Assembly: GCF_900112975.1 (NCBI RefSeq)
Contig: NZ_FONQ01000001.1
Coordinates: 248,001 to 312,000 of the forward strand
From: Flavobacterium xueshanense
GTDB taxonomy: Bacteria > Bacteroidota > Bacteroidia > Flavobacteriales > Flavobacteriaceae
DNA: 64,000 nucleotides
Reading direction: 5' to 3'
The position numbers and the translations under genes are program-made. This document shows positions 8,788 to 18,255 of the stretch, in pieces (the stretch's first letter is position 1; every line of letters starts with the position of its first letter). The notes beneath the pieces were generated by a model. It did not search any database and had not been told where the DNA came from. It was given only the letters and a program-made list of their open reading frames with translations.

Positions 8788-9144
8788 ATGCTCACCGCCA
8801 TCAACCCAAAATTACCCATGCGTAACAAAGCGATTACAAGGGATTTCTATATCACTCAATTAGGTTTTCAGGAATTGGGTAATGCGGACTTTAACGGGTA
8901 TTTGATGGTGCAAAAAGACACGATTGAAATTCATTTTTTTTAATTTTCCACAATTAATCCTGCTGAAAATTACGGCCAAGTTTACATTCGGGTGCAGGAT
9001 ATCGAAACCGTTTATAGCAACTTCTTGAACAACGGCGTCGCCATGCATCCCAATGGTCCTTTGCAAATAAAACCTTGGGGACAAAAGGAATTTTCGATAT
9101 TAGACCCAGATAATAATCTATTGACTTTCGGGCAAAGTTTGTAG
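8788..9144 (+). pseudogene. VOC-family (glyoxalase/bleomycin-resistance-like) gene broken by one stop codon
   Basis: A 119-codon reading frame is interrupted by a single TAA at 8941-8943; both halves are in the same frame. The first half reads from MLTAINPKLPM to DTIEIHFF and the second from FSTINPAENYGQVYIRVQD to [14 protein letters not shown], together a complete VOC-fold protein of normal length. The stop sits where relatives usually have an acidic residue (IEIHFFEF), so a GAA-to-TAA change is the likely cause. Unless readthrough occurs the product is a 51-residue fragment. A sequencing error is possible but it would have to be a substitution. Confidence 0.75.
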
Positions 9145-9205
9145 CAAATCTGCAGTGATAAAAAAGCAATTTAGTATTTTTACATTCCAATTAAGACTTC
9201 AAAAT

Positions 9206-10366
9206 ATGAAAATACTACTTCTTGGCTCAGGCGAATTAGGAAAGGAATTTACAATCGCTGCACAACGCATCGGGCAAATTGTAATTGCAGTGGACAGTTA
9301 CGAAAATGCTCCCGCCATGCAAGTTGCCCATGATTTTGAAGTAATCAATATGCTCGACGGAGAAGCCCTAGACCGAATCGTCGCCAAACATAAACCTGAT
9401 TTTATTGTTCCAGAAATAGAAGCCATCAGAACCGAGCGTTTTTATGACTATGAAAAGCAAGGAATTACCGTAGTTCCTTCTGCGAAAGCGGCAAACTTCA
9501 CGATGAATAGGAAAGCAATCCGTGATTTAGCATCTAAAGAATTAGGATTAAAAACCGCGAAGTACCGTTACGCCACAACTGCTGAGGAATTACAAAAAGG
9601 CGTTGAAGCCGTTGGAATGCCTTGCGTAGTAAAACCATTAATGTCTTCCTCCGGAAAAGGACAATCCACTATAAAAACCGAAGCCGATATTGAAAAAGCA
9701 TGGAAGTACGCTGTGGAAGGTTCGCGTGGAGATGTCGTAGAAGTGATTGTAGAATCGTTTGTCAAATTCAATTCGGAGATTACTTTATTGACTGTTGTTC
9801 AAAACGATAATCCAACATTGTTTTGTGCACCAATTGGTCACCGCCAAGAGCGTGGCGATTATCAAGAAAGCTGGCAACCCGCGAGAATTTCCGACAATAA
9901 TTTATACGAAGCGCAAGACATGGCCGAAAAAGTAACCGAAGCTTTGGGCGGCGCAGGACTTTTTGGAGTCGAATTTTTCTTGGCTGATGACGGCGTTTAT
10001 TTCTCAGAATTATCGCCTCGTCCGCATGATACCGGAATGGTAACATTAGCCGGAACACAAAACTTCAACGAATTTGAATTGCATTTACGCGCTATTTTAA
10101 GTTTGCCTATTTTCGAAATTACATTAGAAAAAGCGGGAGCCAGTGCAGTCATTTTAGCTTCGGAAAACTCCACAAATCCAACCTACTCCGGAATCGAAAA
10201 AATTGCGGCTCTACCTAAAACCGATTTTAGAATCTTTGGCAAACCAACTTCAAGACCATACCGTAGAATGGCAGTGGCTTTAGTGAGTGATACCGTAGAA
10301 ACTGCAATTGAAGAAGTAGTAGAAAAAGCAAAAAATGCAGCAAGGTTGATTACCGTGCATTCGTAA
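9206..10366 (+). CDS. purT: Formate-dependent phosphoribosylglycinamide formyltransferase
   Basis: A 386-residue ATP-grasp enzyme that forms formyl-GAR from GAR, formate and ATP in purine synthesis, the folate-independent alternative to PurN. I chose the ATG at 9206 because [15 protein letters not shown] is the expected N-terminus; an ATG at 9155 would add 17 unrelated residues overlapping upstream DNA. Supporting segments are [12 protein letters not shown] (ATP-binding loop), [15 protein letters not shown] and [24 protein letters not shown] near the Mg-ATP site. It is transcribed alone. Confidence in identity is high. Confidence 0.94.
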   Translation: MKILLLGSGELGKEFTIAAQRIGQIVIAVDSYENAPAMQVAHDFEVINMLDGEALDRIVAKHKPDFIVPEIEAIRTERFYDYEKQGITVVPSAKAANFTMNRKAIRDLASKELGLKTAKYRYATTAEELQKGVEAVGMPCVVKPLMSSSGKGQSTIKTEADIEKAWKYAVEGSRGDVVEVIVESFVKFNSEITLLTVVQNDNPTLFCAPIGHRQERGDYQESWQPARISDNNLYEAQDMAEKVTEALGGAGLFGVEFFLADDGVYFSELSPRPHDTGMVTLAGTQNFNEFELHLRAILSLPIFEITLEKAGASAVILASENSTNPTYSGIEKIAALPKTDFRIFGKPTSRPYRRMAVALVSDTVETAIEEVVEKAKNAARLITVHS

Positions 10367-10521
10367 TTACATTTAATAAACTTCCAATATTACATCGAAA
10401 ACAAGGTGAAAAAAAAATCCGCTAAATCAGTGTTATCAGCGTTCCCTTTTATCATCATGTGAATTATCGCCTAAACATTCGAAAGTTCTTCCTAAACCTT
10501 TAAATACCTTTGAAAAAAATA

Positions 10522-10890
10522 ATGACGATGTCAAATTCTATTGTACACATCCTGAATAATGATTGCCCTCATTGCCTTAAAGGCAAAGTTTTCAATGAAA
10601 AAAGTATATTTTTCAATTTTGGATTTCCAAAAATGAACGAATATTGTTCTCATTGTAATTATAAATTCGAAAAAGAACCAGGCTACTTTTTTGGAGCTAT
10701 GTATGTAAATTATGGTTTAACAGTAGCCCAAGGAATTGTTACCTATGTTATTGCCCAATTTTTCTTTACCAAAACTTTCGATTTAAGAATCATTCCAATT
10801 ATTGCTATTGTGATTATCGCCATGGCTTCTCTTAATATTCGTCTTTCCAGATTATTGTGGATTTACATGTTTAAAAATTATTCGATGTAA
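10522..10890 (+). CDS. DUF983 zinc-ribbon membrane protein
   Basis: A small protein with two CxxC pairs near the N-terminus (CPHCLKGKVF and EYCSHCNYKF), which should bind one zinc ion, followed by two membrane helices (about AMYVNYGLTVAQGIVTYVIA and IIPIIAIVIIAMASL). This layout is typical of DUF983, a Bacteroidota and proteobacterial family of unknown function. The longest frame starts with TTG at 10510; I prefer ATG at 10522, and ATG at 10528 is equally plausible. The next gene starts about 40 bp downstream. Confidence 0.8.
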   Translation: MTMSNSIVHILNNDCPHCLKGKVFNEKSIFFNFGFPKMNEYCSHCNYKFEKEPGYFFGAMYVNYGLTVAQGIVTYVIAQFFFTKTFDLRIIPIIAIVIIAMASLNIRLSRLLWIYMFKNYSM

Positions 10891-10930
10891 AAAAACCAGT
10901 ATCTTAGCTGAAGTAAAAATTTAATCATTT

Positions 10931-11254
10931 ATGAAAAAGATACTATACTTAGCTATTTTGTTCTCGGCAACACTTGTAAGTGCTCAGGATAAAGATAAAA
11001 AAGAAGAGCCAAAACCCCAAATTGTCGAAGCTTCATGCGGGCAATGCCAGTTTGGAATGGAAGGTCATGGTTGTGAATTAGCCGTTCGCATTGACGGAAA
11101 ATCCTATTTCGTTGACGGAAGTTCTATCGACTCCCATGGTGATGCGCATGCCAGTGAAGGCTTTTGTGCTGCGATAAGAAAAGCGGAAGTCGTTGGTAAA
11201 GTGGTGGACAATAAATTCAAAGTCACCTCATTTAAATTACTACCCAAAAAATAA
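10931..11254 (+). CDS. Secreted DUF6370-like small protein
   Basis: A 107-residue protein with a signal peptide (MKKILYLAILFSATLVSAQ) and a Lys/Glu-rich linker. The compact domain has conserved cysteines (EASCGQCQFGMEGHGCELAV and EGFCAAI) and ends in VVDNKFKVTSFKLL. The pattern matches DUF6370, a periplasmic family of unknown function common in Bacteroidota. The CxxC and His-rich parts (GHGCEL, SHGDAHASEG) could bind metal, which is inference. A strong terminator follows. Confidence 0.75.
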   Translation: MKKILYLAILFSATLVSAQDKDKKEEPKPQIVEASCGQCQFGMEGHGCELAVRIDGKSYFVDGSSIDSHGDAHASEGFCAAIRKAEVVGKVVDNKFKVTSFKLLPKK

Positions 11255-11292
11255 AAAAAGGGCTTAAAGAGAATTCTTTGAGCCCTTTTTTA
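11254..11292. terminator. Bidirectional terminator
   Basis: GGGCTTAAAGA pairs with TCTTTGAGCCC around a GAAT loop, with A-run and T-run flanks, between two convergent genes. Confidence 0.8.
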
Positions 11293-11293
11293 G

Positions 11294-12937
11294 TTATTTC
11301 GATTTCATGGTTGCTTTCAGATTGATATTCTCAAAACTCGAAATATCAATTACTTCTTCCAAATCTACATCAAAAGAAATATTTATACTATCGCCTACAA
11401 TTGTTACCGGCAATTGATTGGATATTTGTGAAGAACCCACAAATATATTAGGATAATCTTTGACTTTAAAATAATAAAAACTATTCCCGTTTTTTACATC
11501 ATTCTGTATTCGGGTTACAACTGATTTCAGCGATTTTTTATTGGACACACTATTCGGGTTTATTTTATTATCCGCCATATTATATACGTTTTTAAACGAA
11601 GTCAAGGTTTCTCGCATCGTATTACCTACGCCAACAATCGTATAATCTGAAATGGCAACCATCGCAAACATTTTAACCAATCCACCGTTATCTTTAAGCG
11701 TCATCACATACGTGGGAATGTTATTGATATTATAAGGAATAGGCAAAGATGCTTTATATCCTTTTTCCTGAACTTTCCCTTGTGCCGAACTTTGAGCCGC
11801 ATATTCCGTCGCGCCACTTTGTTTGTAAAAAGTAGTTTCTTTGGTTCTGGTGTCCACCAAAACAAAACCAACTGCAGATTCTTCTTTCCCAACAGAAGTC
11901 AATCCTGTGTACCAATAGGATTTATTGTCTTTTCCATATACCAATGTCATTCCTTCTGTAATTTGAAGTTTATCCTGATTAGAAAAATTCCAATAGCCGT
12001 GAACATATTCACCCCAATCATTCAACTGATTTTCTATAAAATCCAAAGGCTGAATTCGATCCACCCATTTTGGTGTTTTAGCAATTGAATATTCGTTTAT
12101 TGCTCCAGATTGTGCATCAACCACTACGACACCTACAGCGTCTTTTCCTGAAAAACCAATTTTTTTCACATATTTAGTGACAATCCAAAACGGATTTCCA
12201 GCATCATCAATCTCAAAACTAAAATCAGCCAGACCAACAGTAGCATTTCCATTAAAATAAACGTGTCTGTGAATGTCACTTTGGAAGTAAGCGCCTTGCT
12301 GGTATTTAATCTTAATGTTCTTCCCTCCTACACTCTGAACTAATTTCACATCACGTTCATTGGTTGCAGAAACCATAACATATCCCGCAGTTCCCTCTTG
12401 GTTGTTAAACCATTTCAAAAAACCCGAATGCAATAATGGAGCAACCCAGTACAGGTTATTATTTACTTTCTGTATACAAAAATCCCCTAATTCTACTTGG
12501 CTCCCCAAAGCGGGTTGCGAACCTAAAATTTTCTCTCCCAAAAGATGGGCTAGTTCCTCATCGACCACACGGATTTTATCAATAGAAATTGGAGCAATGT
12601 GATTGGTTATTTTTTGGCCGTTTTTAACCTCGCCTATTAATTTTTGATACGAGTCGCTTCTAAACATTTTTAAGCTGGTCACAAAAGGTAGCGCAATACA
12701 ATACAATAAAAGCACTCCTGCCAAAACAAACAAAATCTTGTTAGGCTTGGAAACAATCTTGACTTGCTTTGTTTGCTGAGAAATAGTCAAACCAACAGAA
12801 AATAAGATTCCTATCACTAACAACAGTAATAAAATAAAAGCAAAACCAGTAAATCCATAATTGATTACGGGGAGATTGTTGTACAACAAGAAAAAACCAA
12901 AAAAGAGCAGGAAAATAATTGAGAATATTTTTTTCAT
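11294..12937 (-). CDS. Membrane-anchored protein of unknown function with large exported domain
   Basis: A 547-residue protein. Three hydrophobic segments occupy about residues 5-20, 28-53 and 67-90, followed by a roughly 450-residue soluble region. That region has repeated beta-type motifs, for example GYVMVSATNERDV, AVGVVVVDAQSGAINEYS and AVGFVLVDTRTKETTFYK, where the pattern VVxxxTG/SxxxxY recurs; this resembles PepSY-like or repeated-strand domains but I cannot assign it. No enzyme motif is visible. It is monocistronic, convergent with the DUF6370 gene and divergent from fabD. Confidence 0.75.
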   Translation of the reverse strand: MKKIFSIIFLLFFGFFLLYNNLPVINYGFTGFAFILLLLLVIGILFSVGLTISQQTKQVKIVSKPNKILFVLAGVLLLYCIALPFVTSLKMFRSDSYQKLIGEVKNGQKITNHIAPISIDKIRVVDEELAHLLGEKILGSQPALGSQVELGDFCIQKVNNNLYWVAPLLHSGFLKWFNNQEGTAGYVMVSATNERDVKLVQSVGGKNIKIKYQQGAYFQSDIHRHVYFNGNATVGLADFSFEIDDAGNPFWIVTKYVKKIGFSGKDAVGVVVVDAQSGAINEYSIAKTPKWVDRIQPLDFIENQLNDWGEYVHGYWNFSNQDKLQITEGMTLVYGKDNKSYWYTGLTSVGKEESAVGFVLVDTRTKETTFYKQSGATEYAAQSSAQGKVQEKGYKASLPIPYNINNIPTYVMTLKDNGGLVKMFAMVAISDYTIVGVGNTMRETLTSFKNVYNMADNKINPNSVSNKKSLKSVVTRIQNDVKNGNSFYYFKVKDYPNIFVGSSQISNQLPVTIVGDSINISFDVDLEEVIDISSFENINLKATMKSK

Positions 12938-13054
12938 AATATTTAAATCTTTGATATGTTTGATATTAGTCTTTAATACTTCTAAATGTTACACTAATAA
13001 AAGTGTCAATTTTAAAGAAAACAACAACCCTATTTACAATACCGCAAAAAATAG

Positions 13055-13062
13055 TATTTTTG
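13055..13062 (+). promoter_or_regulatory. Predicted -7 promoter box for fabD
   Basis: TATTTTTG matches TAnnTTTG and lies 59 nt before the fabD ATG. No clear TTG at the -33 position was found. Confidence 0.35.
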
Positions 13063-13121
13063 CATTCCGATTGAAATTTATTTTTCAGTCTTTAATTTTT
13101 TTCAATCTTTAAAATAAACAC

Positions 13122-13997
13122 ATGAAAGCATACGTATTTCCAGGTCAAGGCGCGCAATTCACAGGAATGGGTAAAGACTTATATGAAAATTCCGCTCTCG
13201 CAAAAGAATTATTCGAAAAAGCCAATGATATTTTAGGTTTTCGCATCACAGACATCATGTTTGAAGGAACAGCCGAGGAATTGAAAGAAACTAAGGTGAC
13301 ACAACCAGCCGTTTTCCTGCATTCGGTGATTTTAGCAAAAACATTAGGGGAGGATTTCAAACCAGAAATGGTAGCGGGGCATTCATTGGGTGAATTTTCA
13401 GCTTTAGTAGCTAATGGTACTTTATCTTTTGAAGACGGCTTGAAACTGGTTTCACAACGAGCTTTGGCAATGCAAAAAGCCTGCGAAATAAAACCCTCAA
13501 CAATGGCCGCCGTTTTAGGATTGGCTGACAACATTGTAGAAGAAGTTTGTGCTTCGATTGACGGAATTGTAGTAGCTGCAAATTATAACTGCCCGGGACA
13601 ATTAGTAATTTCTGGAGAAACATCAGCAGTAGAAAAAGCGTGTGAAGCGATGAAAGCCGCTGGTGCAAAACGTGCATTATTGTTGCCTGTTGGCGGTGCT
13701 TTTCACTCTCCAATGATGGAACCGGCTCGTGAAGAACTAGCCGCTGCTATAGAAGCAACGACGTTCTCAACTCCTATTTGTCCAGTGTACCAAAATGTAA
13801 CAGCAAGTGCCGTTTCTGACCCAAACAAAATCAAGAAAAATTTAATTATTCAATTGACTGCTCCCGTAAAATGGACACAATCTGTGCAACAAATGATATT
13901 AGACGGAGCAACTTTATTTACCGAAGTAGGTCCTGGAAAAGTACTAGCCGGGTTGATTGGAAAAATAGATAAAGAAGCAAGGACTGCGAATGCTTAA
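13122..13997 (+). CDS. fabD: Malonyl-CoA:ACP transacylase
   Basis: A 291-residue acyltransferase that moves malonyl from CoA to acyl carrier protein at the start of fatty acid synthesis. The active-site serine is S88 in GHSLGE. FPGQGAQFTGMG at the N-terminus, the oxyanion-hole glutamine there, and GAFHSPMM near residue 200 (catalytic His) are all intact. It stands alone rather than in a fab operon. A hairpin terminator follows, shared with the convergent galE. Confidence 0.94.
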   Translation: MKAYVFPGQGAQFTGMGKDLYENSALAKELFEKANDILGFRITDIMFEGTAEELKETKVTQPAVFLHSVILAKTLGEDFKPEMVAGHSLGEFSALVANGTLSFEDGLKLVSQRALAMQKACEIKPSTMAAVLGLADNIVEEVCASIDGIVVAANYNCPGQLVISGETSAVEKACEAMKAAGAKRALLLPVGGAFHSPMMEPAREELAAAIEATTFSTPICPVYQNVTASAVSDPNKIKKNLIIQLTAPVKWTQSVQQMILDGATLFTEVGPGKVLAGLIGKIDKEARTANA

Positions 13998-14027
13998 TTA
14001 ATAGTCCCTAAGTATCTAGAAAATAAA

Positions 14028-14066
14028 AATCCCAAATTATCATCACGATAATTTGGGATTCTATTT
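14028..14066. terminator. Bidirectional terminator between fabD and galE
   Basis: CCCAAATTAT pairs with ATAATTTGGG around a 7-nt loop, with T-rich sequence on both strands outside the stem. Confidence 0.7.
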
Positions 14067-14101
14067 TTAGATTGAATACTAAAAACGGAACACGGATTAT
14101 T

Positions 14102-15115
14102 CTATGAACGAATCTTCTGTTCCCATTTCCAAGCACTTGCCATCGCTTCCTCGAGCGTAGATTGTGCTTTCCATCCCAAAATATCGTTCGCTTTATCGGT
14201 ATTGGCGTAAGCCGAAGTTATATCTCCTTCTCTACGACCTACAATTTTGTAGGGCAGTTTTTTACCGCTCACTTTTTCGAAAGTATGAATGACTTCTAAA
14301 ACCGAGCTACCCGTCCCGGTTCCCAGATTAAACGTTTCTACTTTGGCCGTATTTTTTTTATTCAATAAACGTTGCAAAGCGATTACATGGGCTTTCGCCA
14401 AATCGACTACGTGAATATAATCACGAACTGCCGTACCATCCGGAGTTGGATAATCATCTCCATAAACCGAAAGTTCTTTTCGCAATCCAAAACCAGTTTG
14501 CGTAATAAACGGCACTAAATTTTGAGGAACTCCAATAGGCAATTCCCCAATTTCAGTTGAAGGATGCGCCCCAATTGGATTAAAATAACGCAACAAAATG
14601 GCATTAATATTAGTCACCTTGGTCGTATCGGTAATGATTTCCTCTCCTATTTGCTTTGTGTTTCCATAAGGTGACATCGCGGTTTGAATTGAAGCATTTT
14701 CAGTAATTGGCATACTTTCGGCCTGACCATAAACCGTGCAAGACGAACTGAAAATGAAATTTGCTTCCGGTTTTTGCTGCAATTCCTGCAAAACATAAAC
14801 CAAGGCATTGATATTATTTTCATAATACAACAACGGATTTTCAACACTTTCGCCCACTGCTTTTGAAGCTGCAAAATGAATGACACCTAAAATATCATGA
14901 TGCCTTTTGAAAAAATCCTGCACTTTTTCTTTTTCGCGCAAATCTAATTTTTCGAAAGCCGGAATTTTTCCCGTAATATTCTGAATTCCGTCCAAAACGC
15001 TCAAGGAAGTATTTGATAAATTATCGACAACGATAACTTCATATCCTTCGTTTTGCAATTCTACTACAGTATGCGATCCTATGAAACCCAAACCACCTGT
15101 GACTAATATTTTCAT
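14102..15115 (-). CDS. galE: UDP-glucose 4-epimerase
   Basis: A 337-residue short-chain dehydrogenase-type epimerase. The NAD-binding motif GGLGFIGSH is at residues 7-15, and the active site has Y150xxxK154 (MSPYGNTK) with S125/T127 in SSSCTVYG. FNLGTGTGSSVLEVI and RREGDITSAYAN later in the chain are typical for GalE. It interconverts UDP-glucose and UDP-galactose for surface polysaccharide. It follows a DegT-type sugar aminotransferase on the same strand, separated by a terminator, so the two may supply the same glycan without sharing a transcript. Confidence 0.92.
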   Translation of the reverse strand: MKILVTGGLGFIGSHTVVELQNEGYEVIVVDNLSNTSLSVLDGIQNITGKIPAFEKLDLREKEKVQDFFKRHHDILGVIHFAASKAVGESVENPLLYYENNINALVYVLQELQQKPEANFIFSSSCTVYGQAESMPITENASIQTAMSPYGNTKQIGEEIITDTTKVTNINAILLRYFNPIGAHPSTEIGELPIGVPQNLVPFITQTGFGLRKELSVYGDDYPTPDGTAVRDYIHVVDLAKAHVIALQRLLNKKNTAKVETFNLGTGTGSSVLEVIHTFEKVSGKKLPYKIVGRREGDITSAYANTDKANDILGWKAQSTLEEAMASAWKWEQKIRS

Positions 15116-15162
15116 GATTTCTTATTTTGTACAAACGCGATTTAGTACGTCCTACCGTTTAT

Positions 15163-15192
15163 AAAAAAGACGCGATAAATTGCGTCTTTTTT
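15163..15192 (-). terminator. Terminator of the DegT-family gene
   Basis: AAAAAAGACGC pairs with GCGTCTTTTTT, located 5 bp past the aminotransferase stop codon on the minus strand and ending in a T-run. Confidence 0.8.
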
Positions 15193-15196
15193 AAAA

Positions 15197-16327
15197 TTAT
15201 CCTAAATATTCTAAAACCGAATCTGTGATAAACTTAATTTGCTCGTCATCTAATTCGGTGTGCATCGGCAACGAAAGCACTTCCGTTACTAATTGATTGG
15301 TTACGGGAAAATTTTCTTCTTTGTAACGGGAATCCGCGTAAGCTTTTTGCGAATGCAACGGAATTGGGTAATAAATAGCACAAGGAATTCCTTTATCCAA
15401 TAAATGTTGCATCAAGCCATTTCTATCTGCATCAATGATTCGCAGCGTATACTGATGAAAAACGTGACAGTCACAAATGGAACAAATACTTGGTGCAACT
15501 ATATTTTTATGCCCTTCAAAAGCAGTTGAATATTTTCTGGCTGCATCTTGTCTGGCTTTACTATACTCGTCTAATAAAGGTAATTTTGCATTCAAAACTG
15601 CTGCCTGAATACTGTCTAAACGCGAATTTACACCTACTACATCATGGTGGTATCGCTCATACATTCCGTGATTTACAATTCCGCGAAGTTTGTGCGCCAA
15701 AGCATCATCATTGGTAAAAATCGCTCCACCGTCTCCATAACATCCAAGATTTTTAGAAGGAAAAAATGAAGTCGCTCCCACGTGTCCAATCGTTCCCGCT
15801 TTCTTTTTAGTGCCATCCGAAAATTTACAGTTGGCACCAATCGCTTGCGCATTATCTTCTATAACATATAATTTGTATTCTTTAGCAATTGCCATTATAG
15901 CTTCCATATTGGCGGCACGACCAAACAAATGTACCGGCACAATCGCTTTTGTTTTTGGCGTAATCGCTTTTTTAATTCCTTCAATGGAAATATTCATATT
16001 AAACATATCCACATCAACTAAAACGGGTGTCAATTGCAATAAAGCAATAACTTCCACTGTCGCGGCAAAAGTAAAATCAGCAGTAATTACCTCATCACCG
16101 GGTTTTAAATCCAGTCCCATCATGGCAATTTGTAACGCATCGGTTCCGTTGGCACACGGAATTACGTGTTTTACGTCAAGATATTCTTCTAATGATTTTT
16201 GAAACTGATGAACTTGAGGTCCATTAATATAAGTGTTCGTATCTAAAACTTCCTGAATATAAACGTTAACGCTGTCTTTTATTTTTTCATATTGACTTTT
16301 CAAGTCAACCATTTGGATTTTTTTCAT
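15197..16327 (-). CDS. DegT/DnrJ/EryC1/StrS family sugar aminotransferase
   Basis: A 376-residue PLP enzyme of the family that aminates keto-sugar nucleotides. The PLP lysine is K192 in FFPSKNLGCYGDGG. Other hallmarks are ACANGTDALQIAMM near residue 60 (phosphate binding), VHLFGRAANME, IEDNAQAIGA and the C-terminal LPMHTELDDEQI. The family makes amino sugars for lipopolysaccharide, O-antigen or glycoprotein glycans; the exact sugar cannot be told. Close homologues include WbpE-like enzymes. It precedes galE and lies close to the Kdo transferase gene, consistent with envelope glycan synthesis. Confidence 0.9.
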   Translation of the reverse strand: MKKIQMVDLKSQYEKIKDSVNVYIQEVLDTNTYINGPQVHQFQKSLEEYLDVKHVIPCANGTDALQIAMMGLDLKPGDEVITADFTFAATVEVIALLQLTPVLVDVDMFNMNISIEGIKKAITPKTKAIVPVHLFGRAANMEAIMAIAKEYKLYVIEDNAQAIGANCKFSDGTKKKAGTIGHVGATSFFPSKNLGCYGDGGAIFTNDDALAHKLRGIVNHGMYERYHHDVVGVNSRLDSIQAAVLNAKLPLLDEYSKARQDAARKYSTAFEGHKNIVAPSICSICDCHVFHQYTLRIIDADRNGLMQHLLDKGIPCAIYYPIPLHSQKAYADSRYKEENFPVTNQLVTEVLSLPMHTELDDEQIKFITDSVLEYLG

Positions 16328-16554
16328 TGCAATTTTTGTTTAATGTTCGAAAGATTACCGTTTCTAAAAACCGTAAATACTTTCTTAAAACGAAGAACAA
16401 AAATAGTTATTTATGAGTTGAAACCAATGCAACCCACAGTAAAAAAAGATAATATTCCAATGAAATAAAATAGGGAGATCCTGACAACTAAAATTTAAAT
16501 ATTGCTGCGGAAGAAATTCATATAAAGAAAACGTATTTTAGCCCCAAAATTTTA

Positions 16555-17793
16555 ATGATGCTTTTTCTCTATAATTTAATGGTTCTATTTGCTGGATTTT
16601 TATTGGAAATCATAGCTTTTTTCAGTCCAAAAACGAAACTTTTTGTGGAAGGCCGAAAAGTAGTTTTTCTTGTTTTGGAACAAAAAATAAAACCTACCGA
16701 CAAAACAATCTGGTTTCATGCAGCTTCCTTGGGCGAGTACGAGCAAGGCTTACCCGTGATTGAAAAAATAAAAGAGCAGTTTCCTGCGCACAAAATCGTG
16801 CTAACTTTTTTCTCTCCTTCGGGTTATGAAGTCCGTAAAAACAATACCGTTGCTGATGTTACGGTGTATTTGCCACTAGATAGCAAGAAAAATGCACAAC
16901 AATTTTTGAAACTTGTACATCCTGATTTAGTGTTTTTCATTAAATATGAATACTGGCCTAACTATTTAGCGGAACTCAAAAAATTAAACATCAAAACCTA
17001 TTTGGTTTCTGGAATTCTTAGAAAAAATCAACTGTTTTTCAAATGGTATGGCGGTTTTTACCGAGAAGCGCTGGATGCGTTCACGTACTTTTTTGTTCAA
17101 AATGAAACTTCAAAAAAATTACTGCAGCAGTTAGGCAAAACAGACGTTGCTGTTTCCGGCGACACCCGATTTGATCGCGTGGCCACAATTTTAGAAAAAG
17201 ATAATTCGCTGGATTTTATCTCTGATTTTAAAAACAACACAATCACTATTGTAGTGGGAAGTTCGTGGCCAAAAGATGAAGATTTGATAGTGAATTTTAT
17301 TGATTCGAATACTTTAAACATCAAGTTTATAATTGCGCCACATAATATAAAGGAAGAACAAATTCAACAGTTAAAAAACAGCATCACCAAAAAAACTGTT
17401 TTATTCTCTGAAAAAGAAGAACAGAATCTCGCTGATTTCGATGTATTTATCATTGACACGATTGGCATTTTGACAAAAATCTACAGTTATGCGGACATCG
17501 CCTATGTGGGTGGTGGTTTTGGAAATCCCGGAGTTCACAATGTATTAGAGCCGGCAACTTTTGGTGTTCCAATCATTATTGGACCCAACTATTCCCATTT
17601 TGCAGAAGCAATCGCGCTGGTAAATATGGATGCCTGTGTTGCGGTTGCCAATCAAAAAGAATTGGACGAAGCCCTTGAAAACCTAATACGCAATGCTGAC
17701 ATCCGAAATGAAAAAGGACACATGTGCAGCACTTTTGTACAAATGAACAAAGGCGCCACTGCCATCATTTTAAAAAATATTCTGCATGATTGA
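16555..17793 (+). CDS. waaA: 3-deoxy-D-manno-octulosonic acid (Kdo) transferase
   Basis: A 412-residue GT30 glycosyltransferase with an N-terminal membrane anchor (residues 1-22). Family hallmarks include WFHAASLGEYEQGLPVIE with the catalytic glutamate near residue 62, TFFSPSGYEV, KYEYWPNYL, and the C-terminal YVGGGFGNPGVHNVLEPA nucleotide-sugar site. It attaches Kdo to lipid A precursor at the inner membrane. The start could be ATG 16555 or the next codon, also ATG. Its end overlaps the GNAT gene by 8 bp. Confidence 0.92.
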   Translation: MMLFLYNLMVLFAGFLLEIIAFFSPKTKLFVEGRKVVFLVLEQKIKPTDKTIWFHAASLGEYEQGLPVIEKIKEQFPAHKIVLTFFSPSGYEVRKNNTVADVTVYLPLDSKKNAQQFLKLVHPDLVFFIKYEYWPNYLAELKKLNIKTYLVSGILRKNQLFFKWYGGFYREALDAFTYFFVQNETSKKLLQQLGKTDVAVSGDTRFDRVATILEKDNSLDFISDFKNNTITIVVGSSWPKDEDLIVNFIDSNTLNIKFIIAPHNIKEEQIQQLKNSITKKTVLFSEKEEQNLADFDVFIIDTIGILTKIYSYADIAYVGGGFGNPGVHNVLEPATFGVPIIIGPNYSHFAEAIALVNMDACVAVANQKELDEALENLIRNADIRNEKGHMCSTFVQMNKGATAIILKNILHD

Positions 17794-18232
17794 ATTTAAA
17801 CCTCTGGCTGCTCCTGATATCGAAACCATCGTCTCCATGATGCAGGAATTCTATACAATTGATGATTATCCCATTTCCGTTGACTTTTCCAAAGCTTTGT
17901 TTCAAGAATTTATTTCCAATGAAAATCTGGGAAAAGCTTGGCTGATTGTATCCGACAACGAAATTGTAGGATATCTAATTCTAACCTTTATTTTTAGTTT
18001 TGAATACCAAGGAAGAATAGGTTTTTTAGATGAATTGTATATAATCGAAAAAGCAAGGGGAAAAGGAATTGGCAGCGAAACTATTGCGTTTATTAAAACC
18101 GAAAGTCACAAACTATCGTTAAAACTGATTTATCTGGAAGTGGAACCGCACAATGAAAATGCACAAAAATTGTATCTTGCCAACGGTTTTGACTCACACA
18201 AAAGGCAATTAATGAAATACAAAATCAACTAA
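17786..18232 (+). CDS. GNAT family N-acetyltransferase
   Basis: A 148-residue acetyltransferase. The acetyl-CoA pyrophosphate-binding motif is visible as EKARGKGIGSETI near residue 90, preceded by the strand LDELYI and followed by YLEVEPHNENAQKLYLANGF, the typical motif A and B pattern. The substrate is not predictable. It starts inside the end of waaA (8-bp overlap) and probably shares its transcript, but no functional link is known. Confidence 0.88.
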   Translation: MIEFKPLAAPDIETIVSMMQEFYTIDDYPISVDFSKALFQEFISNENLGKAWLIVSDNEIVGYLILTFIFSFEYQGRIGFLDELYIIEKARGKGIGSETIAFIKTESHKLSLKLIYLEVEPHNENAQKLYLANGFDSHKRQLMKYKIN

Positions 18233-18255
18233 AATTACACTCTAAATTTAATACC

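Noticed and set aside
9155..9205. Upstream start for purT
   Set aside because: The 17 added residues do not resemble the family; [12 protein letters not shown] is the normal beginning.
12861..13112. Plus-strand 83-codon ORF over the start of the 547-residue protein and the fabD leader
   Set aside because: It is mostly antisense to a hydrophobic coding region, so its hydrophobicity is a shadow.
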